From positions 10,946,062 through 11,010,061 of the forward strand of contig OU612074.1 of the NCBI GenBank assembly GCA_914767715.1: a DNA stretch of 64,000 nt, written 5' to 3'. The position numbers were made by a program, and so were the translations under genes. Every line of letters begins with the position of its first letter. Position 1 is the first letter of the stretch. The notes under the pieces were generated by a model. The model was not told the origin of the DNA. It did no database searches and saw only the letters and a list, made by a program, of their open reading frames with translations. Shown here one piece after another: positions 25,601-40,600 of the stretch. The stretch is from Membranipora membranacea. Its lineage: Eukaryota > Bryozoa > Gymnolaemata > Cheilostomatida > Membraniporidae.

Positions 25601-28600
25601 GTTATCTGGTAATCTTAGCATGTATGCTAATAGAGATGCACCAAGATTCTAATGTATCAAGTCTAAACCTAGATTGTCTCTTAACTGGTATACAACATAT
25701 ACTTTTATAGGCGTCAATATATAAGAATGTGGTCGTAGTAGAAGAGGGTAAGAAAGAGGTCATGACCTTTCACATGACACAATACGACCAATCAGTGAAG
25801 GTGAACAAGGCATGTGACTCGAATGTGAAAGTCAAGCTGAGAAGGCTGAGACTAGTTTATGTCAACAAGTTCATATCCAGATTGACGGTGAGTTGTTGTT
25901 TCAATTAGGAATTATTTTTTTCGTGCCAACTGATATGATTATTTCTTTTTCCATGTATCACGCAGTAATGATTTATTGCATATGACTGTTAACATCAGCC
26001 AGTCCTTATCTTTATAAGCCTATGCACGGACGGCAATTGTCATAAGATAGATAGTCATTTCCTTTACTAGCTAACATCTGCATGAGGAGTTAACCCAAAT
26101 AAATTTGAATTTAGTTAGAAATAGCATGCTGAATCTCAAAAGCCAGTTGTCAAGAGTCCTGTATAAACAATCCCTGACATAAGAACTGGTTTGGGACAGT
26201 AACATTTATTTGATGTGAATTCCTGTTGCAGAATTTCTTTAGTATCTTCACCTCTGGGGCAGCAGTGAATAAAGTAAATGAAACTTCGAAGACAAGAATA
26301 GCGGCATCAGCTAAAAATGTGCACAAGAAGGGAACTAAGATGCTCATCACTGTGGAGGTAAATGGCTTATCAAATAATTTTGATATAATTTAAGATGTAC
26401 AAACTATGAAAGCGGTGCTTATGCTTTGTGTAACACAAGCAGCGTAGGAAAATAGTGTCACAATGGCTCAAGAACAAATTACTGCATAAAAAACTCTTCC
26501 AGATTCAGTGTCTGCATAATTAGCGACTTAGGAGTGACACCTTTCACAGGTCCTTATGGGCTCGAAACCTGATTTAAATCAATGAAAAATTCCAGAAATT
26601 GTAGTCAACAAAATATGCAAACATTGATATACTTGTACATCCTAATACAAAATTTTCCAAACCCTCTCCCTATGGTTTTCAAAGATGCAGATGTTGAATC
26701 AAATTAATCACTTTCCTCTGTTAGTGGTCTTCAAGATAAGCTTATTTCAGCTCCATTTTACATAGCTGCATGTGCAGAAGAGTACCCAAATGGAGAAAGG
26801 GCAACTCCGAAAATAGGCTCAAAATCATGCTCAGAAAACTTTCTATCGCCATCCTTGTCACAATAACACAATTGTTTCCTTAGGCCAAGACACCTTTAGT
26901 AACAGTACCTGTTAACGATACTTCCAATGATGCCTTGCTGATTAAACTTGGAGATCTGAAAGCTACTAATGAGTTTGTCAGTGAGATGATCAAAGAGAAA
27001 AGGATTGAATTGGAACAGCTGTATGACAAAATGAATATCTCACTCACTGATATGGCTGTAAACAGGTAACATTATAGTGTCTCTAGGTTTATGACACATT
27101 TTATGCGGACAATGTTCTGGCTGTCATTGGTTGATTTTCCCCACCCAAACTCCCAATCACAGTCATCTCATATACTGCACTCAATACTGTTATCATGGGT
27201 TTTGTACTGAAACATTAGCGTGTATCCGAATACTTTCATTAAACAGATTCATCACATCTGGCTACGCTCAACATAGAGTTCTCACCTCTGACTCCTACTT
27301 TATTTAAATCTTTGATTTTTACAATGTGTACCCGCAAATATCTTGGCTATGAGGTAACAATTCTGAATTTGAAACCCAAATAAGTTTAATTTTAGACATT
27401 CAACTTACAACGAGCCCAAATCTAGTTCCTCAAATGTAAGGAACACTGCGATCAGTTAGTCTATTACGTTACACTTATTTGAAACTACATTATGTAGATA
27501 TTTCAATAAATTCTCTGCAAACTTTGACATTGTTTCAGGATAACTTACGTTAGTGAGAGAAATTATGTGATTGGCCATAGTCTGATATTACCTGTGAATA
27601 TGCAGGTAACATTTACACGAGCCATACCTCCAGTCTCAAAGAAGTGTACGGATATAAACATCGAAGCCTCTATGAATCAGATTGTGGTAAGTGTTTTGCA
27701 TTCATACGATTAAAACGGACTTTCACATCTGGGACCTAGAACTCTTGAGTTTATGATTTAGAGACAGTGGAGGTCAAAATAATATGATCGTTTTTATTTT
27801 CAAGACTCTCATCAAACTATGGCATAATCACCATTATTATCTTGACGGGTAACCTTTTGATAATTTCCCCCATAGGAATTGCTCTCAGAGATGTGTGCAT
27901 TAGGGTAAGTAAGGTTTTATGTCTAGATCATACTTCTCTCAAAATTTTATATAGCTATTGTATGGCCTCAAACATTATCAATTTATTCTTAACTTAAATC
28001 TGCTGCATGAGACCAGCAATTTTAATGAAAGACATGAATTTATTTCAGATTGAAGTTAGTCAGTTAGATGTTCAGATGATTGGTCAAGTTTTATATGATA
28101 ATGTTTTGGTCTCAGACAAATATCAGCAAGCACATGGTAAGTTCATCTACTGATATACTTCGGGCTTGTACAGATGATTCAAACGAATAACATGAATCAG
28201 ATGATTACGGTAGGCCGGTTCAATATTTAAACCCTGTCAGCTGCCACAATATTCTTGTGATATATGATTGCATATATCTGATAAATAAAGCAGAATTAAG
28301 GGTGGCCACATGTTAGACACCGAGATTAAATCGACTCGCAAACTATACAAACTAACTGTTTAAACTCATAATCTGTGTGTTACTGTAGACCAGGACATCA
28401 TTTCTACCTAGTGAGCCTCGAAAATCGACATAGAATCAAGTTGTTTGACTACAAATTCATTAATTAATTGATAAAGTATCATCCCTGTCCAGCATATTCT
28501 TATGCTTTGAATATAAACAGTATGTTTCATTTGAAATGCTAGGTGCCAGCACATTGAGTAAGTATGAGTTGTAGCTATATATGTACGCGTAGTATCTTAT

Positions 28601-31600
28601 TGTATCGCGGAGCTGCGGGTTTTATCCATAAATCTTTTTTTTTTAAAAAGATTAGTTTGTTTTTTAAAAGGATTAGTTGTATCCTAATTATTTGAACATT
28701 TTAGTTTTACCTGCATGTGCTAATCATCCATTAGAAATGGCAGCGTAATACAATGGCATGGTTAATTTTTTGGGATCTAGATAACAACAAGAAGCTTCTC
28801 ATGTGACTAAAAACAATGTTAAATTATTTATCTGTCTGGGCTGCTGCAGATTGAGACGTATAATAGTTATGGAGCGTTAAAAATACAGTTTAAGAGAGTT
28901 TAAATATTTGAACCTGCATAAAAATTGCTTGTGCACTTTGTGAGTTGCAATCTTTGGATTTGCCGCATAGTCTCACTGGACACCACACGAGGAGTTGATT
29001 TGAAAGATAATGGAAATTTTTTATCAATTTCCAATATAGCTTTATTGAGCTCGGTTATTTCTCGATGTCATGTCGTGGCCTTTGCTCTGTACATGTTTTG
29101 TCATCTCCAAATCATTTCAATTTTTTATCCTCAACTTCATGAAAACCACCTTTTGAAAGCTTGTGTATTCAACTGGTTTCCAGTACCATGATAACCTCAC
29201 ACAACAGAAGGTTGAGACCTGAGAGAATTGCAGCCTCGCTGTGTGCTCCACTCAGTGACCGTAGCCGAAATCTTATAGGCTAGATGAGTCATGATTTTCC
29301 TTCCTACAAGTAGCTAATCATTACAACGCGATCATAACATTATTTCAAAGAATTTGCTATCGATTCTACCTCATTGTAATGATGTCAAAAATCTCAACCG
29401 ATAACTTTGCTGTCTCTATAATCGTTATATTAGACTCAAATTTCCATAGCCATATATGTGGCTTAACTTGTTTGTGACTTTCACATGATTCAAGCAAATT
29501 TGATAACTTGAAAACTGTTCTGAATCCTTTTTCTCTAATTTAGAATTTCATTATTATAAGGTTTAGCCCTTTTTATTATGTTGTAACGGTATCGGGTCAC
29601 AGGGAATTTTTCACAGGAAGTAAATTTGGTTGGTGAAGGGGCATAGCATCCATGCAATGTATTTGTTGAGCTAGCTTGGGGTGTAAGCACACATACCACA
29701 TTGACATTTTAGTCAGTAGCCTACTATTTTGATGAACAGCAAAGGTTTCTGTGTTCCATTCAGCACATTGAGGTGTTCCCGATAGCCGGTAGGATCACTC
29801 TGAGTAGAACAAGGAACAACCATGACTTTCACTGTGTCAATTCATGTGCAGGGAACTTTCGGAATCGTCAAGGAAGCAGAATGCTGAAGATGTTCTTATT
29901 AACACACTCTTAGCAATGGTAGCTGTTGAGAAAACCAATATTGAGTGTAGGGATGTTATCATTGTTTTCTAATTTTCAGATGTCACAGACGTAGGGTCGA
30001 CTATATCCTCCGCTATTAGCAGTTCAGGTTCAACTGGAGGATCTGGTGCTAACGGATTGAGCTTCAATCTCAACATGGGAGGTCTTAGACTCAACCTCAA
30101 ACATGAAAAACCACCAACAGAGGTAAACTAGCTCATTTATGGTCTGGATAACACTGTATTTTCAATAGGATTGGGGAACTTGTAGATAGACTACGGCTAG
30201 GTGCTACACAGGCCTATTCATAGCTAGGCCTATTCCTTTCAATGACAATACAATTTGGGTCTGATTTGCCTGGCGTGTGTAGCCACAACTTAACTCTTTG
30301 CATCTTAAGTCCTTCAACACGAGGATGGAAAAGACATCGATACCCCAACATACTTATATTAAACACGCCCATTCATCTTCCTTTTTTCTTCCCATGCATT
30401 AACTAATTCATTTTGAGGGAGTCATTGCTTTCAGATCACATCTCTTTTGACTGGGGAGCATTGGAATTGATGAGTATATTACAGTTCATGGCCATCAATC
30501 ATGGACATCTTTTGATAAGATAACCTAAGAATTTATTGCAACTCACACAGAAACCAGCGGGTATATAGCAGAGTAGGTTTTCATGAATAAAAGGAAGAAG
30601 TTCAAAAATGTAGTGCAACACAGAAACTAGATAGCATGTTTCACAAAAAAAAGCTATTTGTGTTTTTTACAGAATTCTTTGGTGTCAGAGACTGAGAACC
30701 TAGCTGCTATGGATGTGGCTGAGCTGAAGGTGGTATACAGCCACCCTAAGAAAGACCGTACTATGTCATGCAATATTAGCCTCAGGAACTTCAATATCTT
30801 TGACCATATTGAGAAGGCCACTAACGAGTTCCAAACAAACAGGTAAATCTCATGCTAATGTCATGATTATAATAACGATATTATCTTTCATTATGAATCG
30901 ATTTGTGATACATTGGATATGTCTAGCTTTACTGATGAATCCTATGTATGCACAAAACGTCTAAATAGCAATGACATTCTCTAATATACTGTGCATTGCT
31001 GCTGCTTTTCAATTTTGCATGTATTCCATTCCTGGGGATTTCTGTTTTGTCCTAACTCTGGCAAGGTTTTCAAGAATTCTATAGTGTACGACTGGCCAGT
31101 CTTAAAAAGTTTATCCAGAAGACCATGAATAAGGGGTAGATATACTTGATGGTGATGGAGGCTAAGGTTAACAATCTTGAGATACTCCTGCAGTCGGACT
31201 CGAAGCTCTTAACAAAGACTTTCATCCGAACATTATGCAATGCATTAGACTGGGATTCAGTCCAAATATTCGAGTTTATAGAATTATTCTGGTTGTGTGC
31301 AAAACCAAATGTGTACAGACAACTCTATGCAATATCAAACCGAAATCCAGCAGCCACCCAAAACAAAACCAAAACACAACCACATGGATCTTTTCAGAAA
31401 TGCACAATAGCTATACATGAGTAGTTGACACCATAGAAGTAATATCCAACACAACCAATGATACAGACAAGGCCCCGTTGTTGTCCTGAAACCACGGCTA
31501 GCAATACATATGCAGTTTTACTCAATTATATTGTATTTGCAGTGTTATTCAGCTAGATGACTCGGCAGATCAGGTGTTCGAGGTGCACCTTGACATGGAT

Positions 31601-34600
31601 AGCCTGGGAAACCAAATGTACACGATCTCTGTGGAAGAGATGAGGTTTAATGTCAATATGCCTTTTGTTAAGGTAAACACTCTGTTGTCCCTGTTACTCA
31701 ATTTTTGTAAAGCTTGCCTGGAGCTCTTTGGATTACAAACAGCCAAAATCGCAACCTGATCAGTGAGTGAGTGAGACCTGCTTGGGTGTTGCTCACACAT
31801 CCCTCACTCAACGGTGGGACTATATACATTCAGAGCGATTGATTTGGGAGTGATTTTGTCTAATTGAAAGACAAAGTGTGAGATAATTTTGAGCGATGTG
31901 ATTATGATAGTGATTAGTAAGCATCGCTCATTCTAATTGAAAGACCCCCTGGAAGATCAGATCAAACTGTTTAAATCTATGATCTTGTGATATTTCCCTT
32001 AATTTTCATCTTCGAAAACTATACCATTCTATTCAGAGTGAGATAGATATGAACAAATCAACTAAGCGGCTTTGTTGAATAAGAGATGCAATAGAAATAA
32101 TGCCTTATATCGGCTGAGCTGTTTTATTTCAACTTGCATTATAAATATTATACTAGTCAGCTGTAGGATATTATTTCCATACTTTCTTGCAACCCTTGGG
32201 TATTACATTTGGTTCTTTTTTCAGGCTATATTGACTTTTATGTCAGAGTCATTCACCACATGGAAGTCCTCAGAGCCACCTCCTCCTCCTGTGGCTGTCG
32301 GTAGAGGATTGTCCAGAGTCCGCTTACAGCCATCACAACACACACAGGCTACAAGGCACAGAAAAGTCAACATGATGAGAAGTGAGTGGTTCTATTCACT
32401 TCCATCTTGGATAATTTCAAATTAAAGGATTAGTCACGCCTCCACATATTTGGTATCATATTGAAGGTGTCAGTCTAATAAAGAGCATTGTGCCAACCTT
32501 TTAAAAACTTGCTCTACTAAAATTTAAATTCATCTCAACTTTTCTCAACCACTTAATTTGTCTCCTCTTTGACGCTCTATAAGATATAAATGCATGAAAG
32601 GCTCAAAATATACGATCATGGTCCCCTGAAGTTTGGGAAAATTTTTGAAAGATGTGATGATTGGCATGTTTTCGCCATATTGTTTTACCAAAGCAAATAT
32701 CACAATCCCACAATAAAACAAGTATCAATAAATGTTCCATGTGTGCAGTAACAAAACTAATCTTCGCCTAGTTGGAAGGCAGTGCGGGTGTTGCTTGAGG
32801 AAGATAATATACACACCAAGTAACAGTATCATATATAAAAATAGGGCTTCAGGCATGGCTAAAATATCTCTCACTTATATAGTAATGAAGTAATATTTTT
32901 TCTTGTAGGCCGATTGTCCGTTGCATATGGTAGAAAAACCACCCGACCAGCCATAAGACTTGGTGCTCCGAAAAAACCTGAAACAACAACTATGACCTAT
33001 GACCTGAAGTTTGGCAAACAGAGCCTCTACATGATCACTGGGGATGGTAGTCTGAAAGTAAGTATACGAGTTCAGTAAAAACTACCCATAGACAAAAGCA
33101 TGTTTAAGTCAGTCAGCTACTTATGATGAGTTGAGTTTATTTTACATTCTTAATTATCCTTCGAAGTGGGAAGCATCAATGATAGTACTTGAATGTTTAC
33201 AGCATTTAAAAAACTAAGATAAAGTTATGTGAGATTTGCATGGTAAAAAAATTAAATGCTCTACTTGGCATGAATTATTGAGCGCGGAAAAAGTGCCTCC
33301 CATGTGCGAAGGTAAATCTTATTCCCTGCATTATGATATCACTATGAAGTAGCTGCCTGACTTTTGGTAGTATTTAAATTGTTGACAAAAAAATATTTCA
33401 CAACCACAGAAGATTCATTTTGTTAGTGTGTAAACATTCTGATGGATGAAAAAGCCTTAAATATTATCATTGTTTTCTCGACAGGCTCTGGTGGCGGAGG
33501 TAAATGTTAACGGTAAAGCTAGTATGAGATCAGACGGTATGATAGAAGCTGAAATAAAACTACAGGACATGAGTGTCTACACAACAAGTCTACGCATCGA
33601 ACAAACTCATCTCAAACATCAGGTATGGGTTGTCAATACCAGCAAGTCATCTCCCCTGTTAACATAGAGAAGGAAAGCTGTGTCCTCAGTGAAATTACCC
33701 AGCCTTGGGTCAGGTTTTACCTTTTTTTCCCCCCATAGGTCACACTGGAGCAACTCCTTAAGCTCGCACATGGATTAAAATAGATATATCTAGGTATTAC
33801 TATAAAACGCATATGCCTACTCTCGCTGTATTATTCAGTATAGTTAGGTTATGCAACCCACCAATGGTCCCTAGTTAGTATAAACATAATCGTCTATGCC
33901 TGACATTTCACAATTTGTTGGTTTAGATGATTGATGTTTGACACATTGTGATTGAGGGGGCGATTAGCAAGACACTATCTTGATAGACCATAAATTTGTA
34001 GTCATAATCGTGTACAGTTTCAATTCTCGTCATTTTACATATAAACTCGCTATGACGTCATTTGTTGATATTTTCCACTGGGCCAACCCACTTGGGATTC
34101 CCAAGATCTTTCACAAACATAACACACAGGATACACAACTCTTATGGACAAATTATCATAATATTAATTCCAATGCAGACAGACCACATGTGTATTCCTA
34201 TAATTAAACTATAATAGTGTGCCACTGTCTTACCTGGATGAACAGTCTTTGTTCTCATATTATAATACCCTATTACCTTTTTATGTTGCTTCTTTATGCA
34301 GACTGACTACACTGTATTGACTTCTACAACCAATTCAGGGATTTAAGGATACATACCCTCTCATATCATTCTTCCGATTTAATGCAGATTCGGAATCAAT
34401 AATTAACCATCCGTCAAATACATTTTAGAAAGTACCCTAATGCCCTTCACTCATCAAGACCTCTCAAATATCTGACCTATTGTTTGACTGGCAATAATGT
34501 TCTATTGTCTTTATATTTTCAGTGCTTAGTGCCCTGTTCTATACATGTGAAATACACCTGTATGCCACCGTCCGCTTTCCTCAAGGACACCATTCCTCCC

Positions 34601-37600
34601 AAAGAGGATGTACATATCAATATGACTAAAATAGACATCAAACTATCTACAAATGTTATCTATCACGCCCTAGACGCATTATCACTGCTAACAGGTAAAG
34701 TATCCTTTAGATCCAGTTATCTCTGCATAATATTCATCCTCCGATAGATGTTTTTGAGTTGTCTGCTAGCAACTAAAGCATTATGCTTAGGATTTATCTG
34801 CATTCTTGCCTTTAGAGAAGTGTACAATCAGATGGTCAATGTGATGGGGATAACTTGATCCAACTTGATCCAGCTTATCATTTTATACTTTTTTATGACT
34901 GATAACTTGAGGTGTATGTGCAAGAGCACAATTCCTGAGTAAAACTGGAATTACTTCTGTTATAGAAATCTCAGGAGCAATGATGGTCTAAGCCAATACA
35001 CAATGCAATCTTTCAAATCAGTGCAATTCAATTCATTTTGATATAATTCAATATCTACTTTTCTCTTTCTTAAAGGAGAGGTAAAAACTGAAAAGTCAAC
35101 CGCGACAGTTTATACATCCAATGAAGAAGACATCAATCATATGAAGGATATAGACAGAGACCTATGGCTGGAACAATACGGTTTGTGGAGTTTTATATTA
35201 TCATTTCGAGTGGCTTATCTAGCTTTGCACTGAGATAAAATTCAACCCTTATTTTCTTTTATCGTTTGAAAGTAAAATATTGTCTGGCTTTAATACCGAA
35301 ACTATTCAACCTTACAGCACTGATAGTGAAAAATTAACACCTCACAGTGTACCTTTTGTCAAATCTACATGTGATTGTCCCAATTTCTTATTGATATTTT
35401 TGTTTTTCGTGTTCCCCAAAATCATAACTGTTTAATAGAAAGTGTTTTCTGCCACTAACGATAGACTTTCAGGCCTATATTTTTTGTCTAATTTTCGTTT
35501 TCAACCTTTTTTTTCAAGTGTGCAGCATCTGCTTTCCATCTGTCCGTGCCTTTGTTATGCTGCCTGCGTATTGCAACTAAGTTTGCTTTGTTTTGTTCAG
35601 TTATAAGATATGGTAAGACTAACAATGAGTAGACAACTAATAATTCATGTTTCCTTATAGTCTGAGACCATAGACTGTTGGGATGCACAATCAGCAGTCT
35701 GTGGTCCTAGACTAGAAAGTTGATGGCATTTTGTGCATTGGTTCAACAGACAACCAAATAGATCCCTATGGATATTTGTGGTCAATTGTGGTGTTTATTT
35801 ACTAGGTTGAGTGCCCTAGCTGAATTTGTGTTAAGGGTGCTGTGATTTCCCCCTCATTACAAATGGCAAGCAGCAAAGGTTCTCAAGCTAGATGTTAACT
35901 ATAGAGCGGGTCGGTTAGTGTTGGATGAGTAACCATTTGACGAGAGGACAAAACCCTTTGGAATTGTTGTTGCTTTCTGGTGGCATGTCCTCAAAACATT
36001 TCAATATTCGTTAGCACAGTTCTGATGCGGGAAATTCAAACTTGTACAATAAGCATAGTCATTGAGATTAATTCATGGATAAGTGGTAAAATTCACAGAA
36101 TAGCTATTTGTGGAGAAATAATATCAATGTATAACATTGTGTCAGTAATTGGATCTAGCTAAAATTCTGGCAGCTTCCACGTTATGCATTGACTGACGTC
36201 CCAGTAACGACCTTTGAAAACTCGGGCAAACTACTTGTCAAATGTTTACGAGGGGTCTTCTGTAGCATTACTGAACTTTTGAACTAATCGCAGATGAGAA
36301 ATTGGTTCCATCAATCCTACATAATTTTCCATATGCTTGTTTAGGGCCAGATATGTTCCCCTTATCCATGAATATATATCAGTGCATATAGTAGTTATCC
36401 TACCTCTGTCCACTGAAGCTTTATCCCATGCATGGTATCATTAACAATCGCCTAATCTTTTCAGATGACATAACCTTGCAGAATACCTGTTTTCCTGATT
36501 TCAGAGTAACGCTAGAATCATGTGCGCTCTACAAAAAATTAATATTCGGCTCACGGCTTGGCCTTAAAATAATGCTTCAAATGTTGCAATGATAAATCTA
36601 ATCTATTCAATAAAGCCACAACCAAGGGCTGATTCAAATCAACTCTATCAATTGTTCTGCAACAGGATGACACTGCTGTTTTGGATCAAACTGGACGAAA
36701 ATGTGAATTATTATACTGCCAGCAACCCCAGTTGTTTTAGCTAGATTGAGTGATGCTTTGTGATGTTCCCATGAGGCTATAACCCAAGCAGCTTTTTTGT
36801 AAACTTTCCCCCAGTTGCATTAATTAAATTTCACCCATGTCTTTGGCAGATAAAGATGAAGCACCGAAGAATGTGGAGATAAACCCTATGAAAGCCGCCG
36901 TTCAAAATCTAGTATTGGATGAGTTTGAGATGCATATTGAGTTTGCTGTGGCTATCGGAGAAGAGTTTATCGCTATCCTCAAAACTCGCTCAGATCTCTC
37001 AGCCTCGGTCAAAGACTGGAGTACCAAGGTTAGTCAATGAAATGAGCGCTGAAAGTGACTTTGTTTCGTTAAATTTGATGTTGTGCTTTTTCAATGTTAA
37101 CACATTAAAGATGCTGTCTTACAGGCCACATGAGGTGAGATTGTCCTGCTGAAGACTTCAATCTTTCAGAATCAGAATCACTAATACCTAATTAATGATC
37201 ACATCTGCAATAACAGCGTGTTGCTAAATAATAAGAGGCACGAAAGAATATAAAAAGAGAAGATAACTGCAAAAAAAGAGGACAACTCAGCTCTATCCTG
37301 ATAATTATACCCTCCCTGATTATACAAAGTATATCAATAATAATTCGCCAATGCCAAACCCACATACACCACATCTTCACTTGAGCTCAGGCACTCACCG
37401 ATACCTAGACCTTATATAATTAGCATAACAAATTGAAAATATTCATTTATATAATTATAATATATTGTAATATTTCAGTTACGAGCAGAATGTTGTTTCT
37501 CGCTAGACTCAAACTACTACAATGAATCTCTTGATGTTTGGGAGCCTCTTATCGAGCCCATATATGACAGAGACACAGACAGATACAGGCGCTGGGAACT

Positions 37601-40600
37601 CATGGTTAGGGTAAGTATCTGTATTCTTGACTACAAGACTGAACTGAAAGAGGTTGATGTTAGAATATAGGGAGTATCATGCATGTTATACATTATTTGC
37701 AGTGCAAGTTTATGAAGCCTGAAGCAACATTTACACTGTCATCTTTATTAATATCACGATGGTTAGCCTATCTATAGCTTCAAAATATGAATATCCTAGG
37801 ACGTTTAATGGTGCGGGCTCGCGATTGATGAGATCCAAGTTGTATTCCCAGCACCGGTAGTCATGCTTGATTTGGTACTGGCACGCCATTCATCCTAGCC
37901 AGGTACCTGCAGAAAATTTATTGTGAGTGTACACCCTCACCATGCAGTTACAAGATCCCCTTCTGCCTCTTCGATACAAGGAGTAGCCAATTTTCAGACA
38001 GACAAAGGTATCATGGCGCTGCTTGATTGCTGTAGATCCAAAAACCTGTACTCAAGAGTTGACAACTCTCTCTGCATTAAAGACTATACTATATTAATGT
38101 GAATGCCTCTGTCCTTTGCAGCTGACGACAGCTCAGTCACATCCAATAGCTAAGACAGATCCCAATGAGATTCTGGTCGACAGTCAGGAGTTGGATACTT
38201 TTATCCATCATCAGATGTCTGCCAGCAAAGAGAAGCAGAGAGCTGCCACATTAGCTGCTGGTAATGTCATAATTGAATGGTCGTTTGCCTCTCCCACAAC
38301 TCGAAGCGCTCACTGCATATCAATTTTCAAGTCCGCCCCCTCTAGGGCTATTCATATTGCTCTATTTCTTCTGAGACTCGCGTTTGCGCCTCATTAATTG
38401 TTTTTGCCTATCAGGCTTTGGAAAGAAGGAACAGCATTAAATCTGAGTCACGCACTGATTGATACCTAGTTTCTACGATTCAAAGACCCTTATACAACTG
38501 TGGGGCAAAGGTTATGTGTCAAAGGTTAATGAAAATTTCACAGGATTCATTTTCCACTGATAGTCCCTACCAGTGAAAGACAAATGTGATTTTATGTGGA
38601 CTGCGGTAAACGCAACAGAAGACTATTTAGAGCATAAATTAAATTAAATGGTTATTTAGAGCATAAATTAAATTAAATGGTTTTCAATGGAAGATATTTT
38701 CTGTGATTCTTGATTAATTCCTTGATCACGTCTTCTTTTTGATAGCTGCCGCTGAAGGACTCCGTCCTCCTGTTGATCAGGTATCTATAGCCAGCTCAGC
38801 TACAGATGAAGATGAGGTCGATACGTTCATCGCTCCAGCTGGAGGTAAGAGAACGGCTCGCTCCATGTCAAAACGATGTAGATACACACACTGATCACAT
38901 GATACCACACTGACATCAATACTATACTAATATCATGTGTATCTCTGATTGTTAGAGTCAATTTAATATCAGTACCTTACATGTGACAGCCCCTAATTAA
39001 TGAAATTTACCTTGAGTCGACACAAAATCCCTTCTGATAGTACTCATGCTACGTAAATTAATTCACTCTCTATCGATCAGAGATATACATGCTATAGTTT
39101 ATCATGTGATCAGTGTGTATTTGATACACACATCGATCACATGATACACACATACATGTATATGACTGTTTGATAGAGAGTGAATTAATTTACTTAGATT
39201 TAGTTCCAACAAAGGAAATTTGGTCTGACGACCTATGATCGAATTCATCAATTAGGAGTGGGCTACACACATTGATCGTGTGATACGCCATTGCATATAT
39301 ATTACTGATTAATAAAATAGAACTAATTCACCTAGCTTGAGTACCAACAGTCTGAATACCCCTGATCAGTTTCATCAATTAGGAGCGGGCACATGTGAGG
39401 TCATACTAAATTGATTCTAACGATCAAAAATACATGTGCTAATAGCGTACTCTCGATGCCAGTGTTTGGACCCTTGGTGCATCTATGTATTCTAATGGGC
39501 CTCATTGGTAATCAAAATTTATCAGGTGGGAAGGCAAGCTCTTTTATTAGATTCTATAGTTTCAGCTGTTTAACAAAATGATACTATGAGATTTATCAAA
39601 GACAATCATTATACATTGATCATCTCTAGATTTTGTTTAGGTTGCTCAGTATATCACAGATTGCAAGATGAGGCACCAAGTATGTGTGAGAGTTAGCCAA
39701 CGCTTACTTACACATTACAGCATTTGCATTAGAAGTTGCCAATTGTCTAAACCCTGGTTCACATTGTCCTAGACAGCCAACCCAGAGAGCAATCCCTGAT
39801 AATGTGAACAAAAGAAATACTCTCTCTGGGATCAGCATCCGAGATGCCTTCTCAATGCTATCTCAGCCAATGTGAACCAGCCTCCACACTTTTATTGCTA
39901 TGATAACCAATCTAACTGTGTTTGTTGCCTAAAGTTATGCTGAGGACTGATTCAAAGAAACACAAAATGCAGTCACCTGTCCTCAGGGCGACACCTGTCG
40001 CCAGTAACCAAGCTCCTGTCACCAGTACTCCACTGGGTTTTGATACTATCGCTGAAGTTGAAGAGGAGATGGAGGTACCAACAGGTTGGTGGGGGCCTGT
40101 TGTCGAAAGATCAATCCCTGATGCAAAATTTCATTATCAGTTTACTTCCACTCTATATGTCTGGTGATAAAGCAAAATTTATTTTAACCCAAAATCAACA
40201 AATCTTGTAATGGCATGCATAATCCAGATGGTTCACTGGGAAAAGTCGAGGGTTTGGAAGAGTCACGATATGTCCATGCACTAAAATTAGTATAAGACAT
40301 GAAACGGATCTCTATAGCTTTATTCGCTTGCTTTATATAATCCACAGGCATTTGATTGAGCTTGCATTATTACTCACTTCAATTATTTATAATCTTTCTA
40401 AATACTGGGACCAACTGTCTGCCATTTTGATTTATTACGCGAAGTAAGGAAGCTTTGAATAGAATCAGTCAGGACTCAATCATGATAACTATTAGTCTAT
40501 GACCTATGTTATCAGTATGACAGGCAAAATAACAGAGCCGCAAAGAAATCATCTTCACCTCTTATTTCACAGTGGTGACGCCTCTATTGATGTCTGCCGG

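Noticed and set aside
28925-29191. 88-codon open frame in intron 31
   Set aside because: Hydrophobic but without signal-peptide layout, splice support or family match; expected by chance in AT-rich intron.
38746-38844. FFAT motif in exon 43 (DEDEVDTFIAPAG)
   Set aside because: Acidic lead is good but the aromatic at position 2 is lacking, and the place does not match the human motif.
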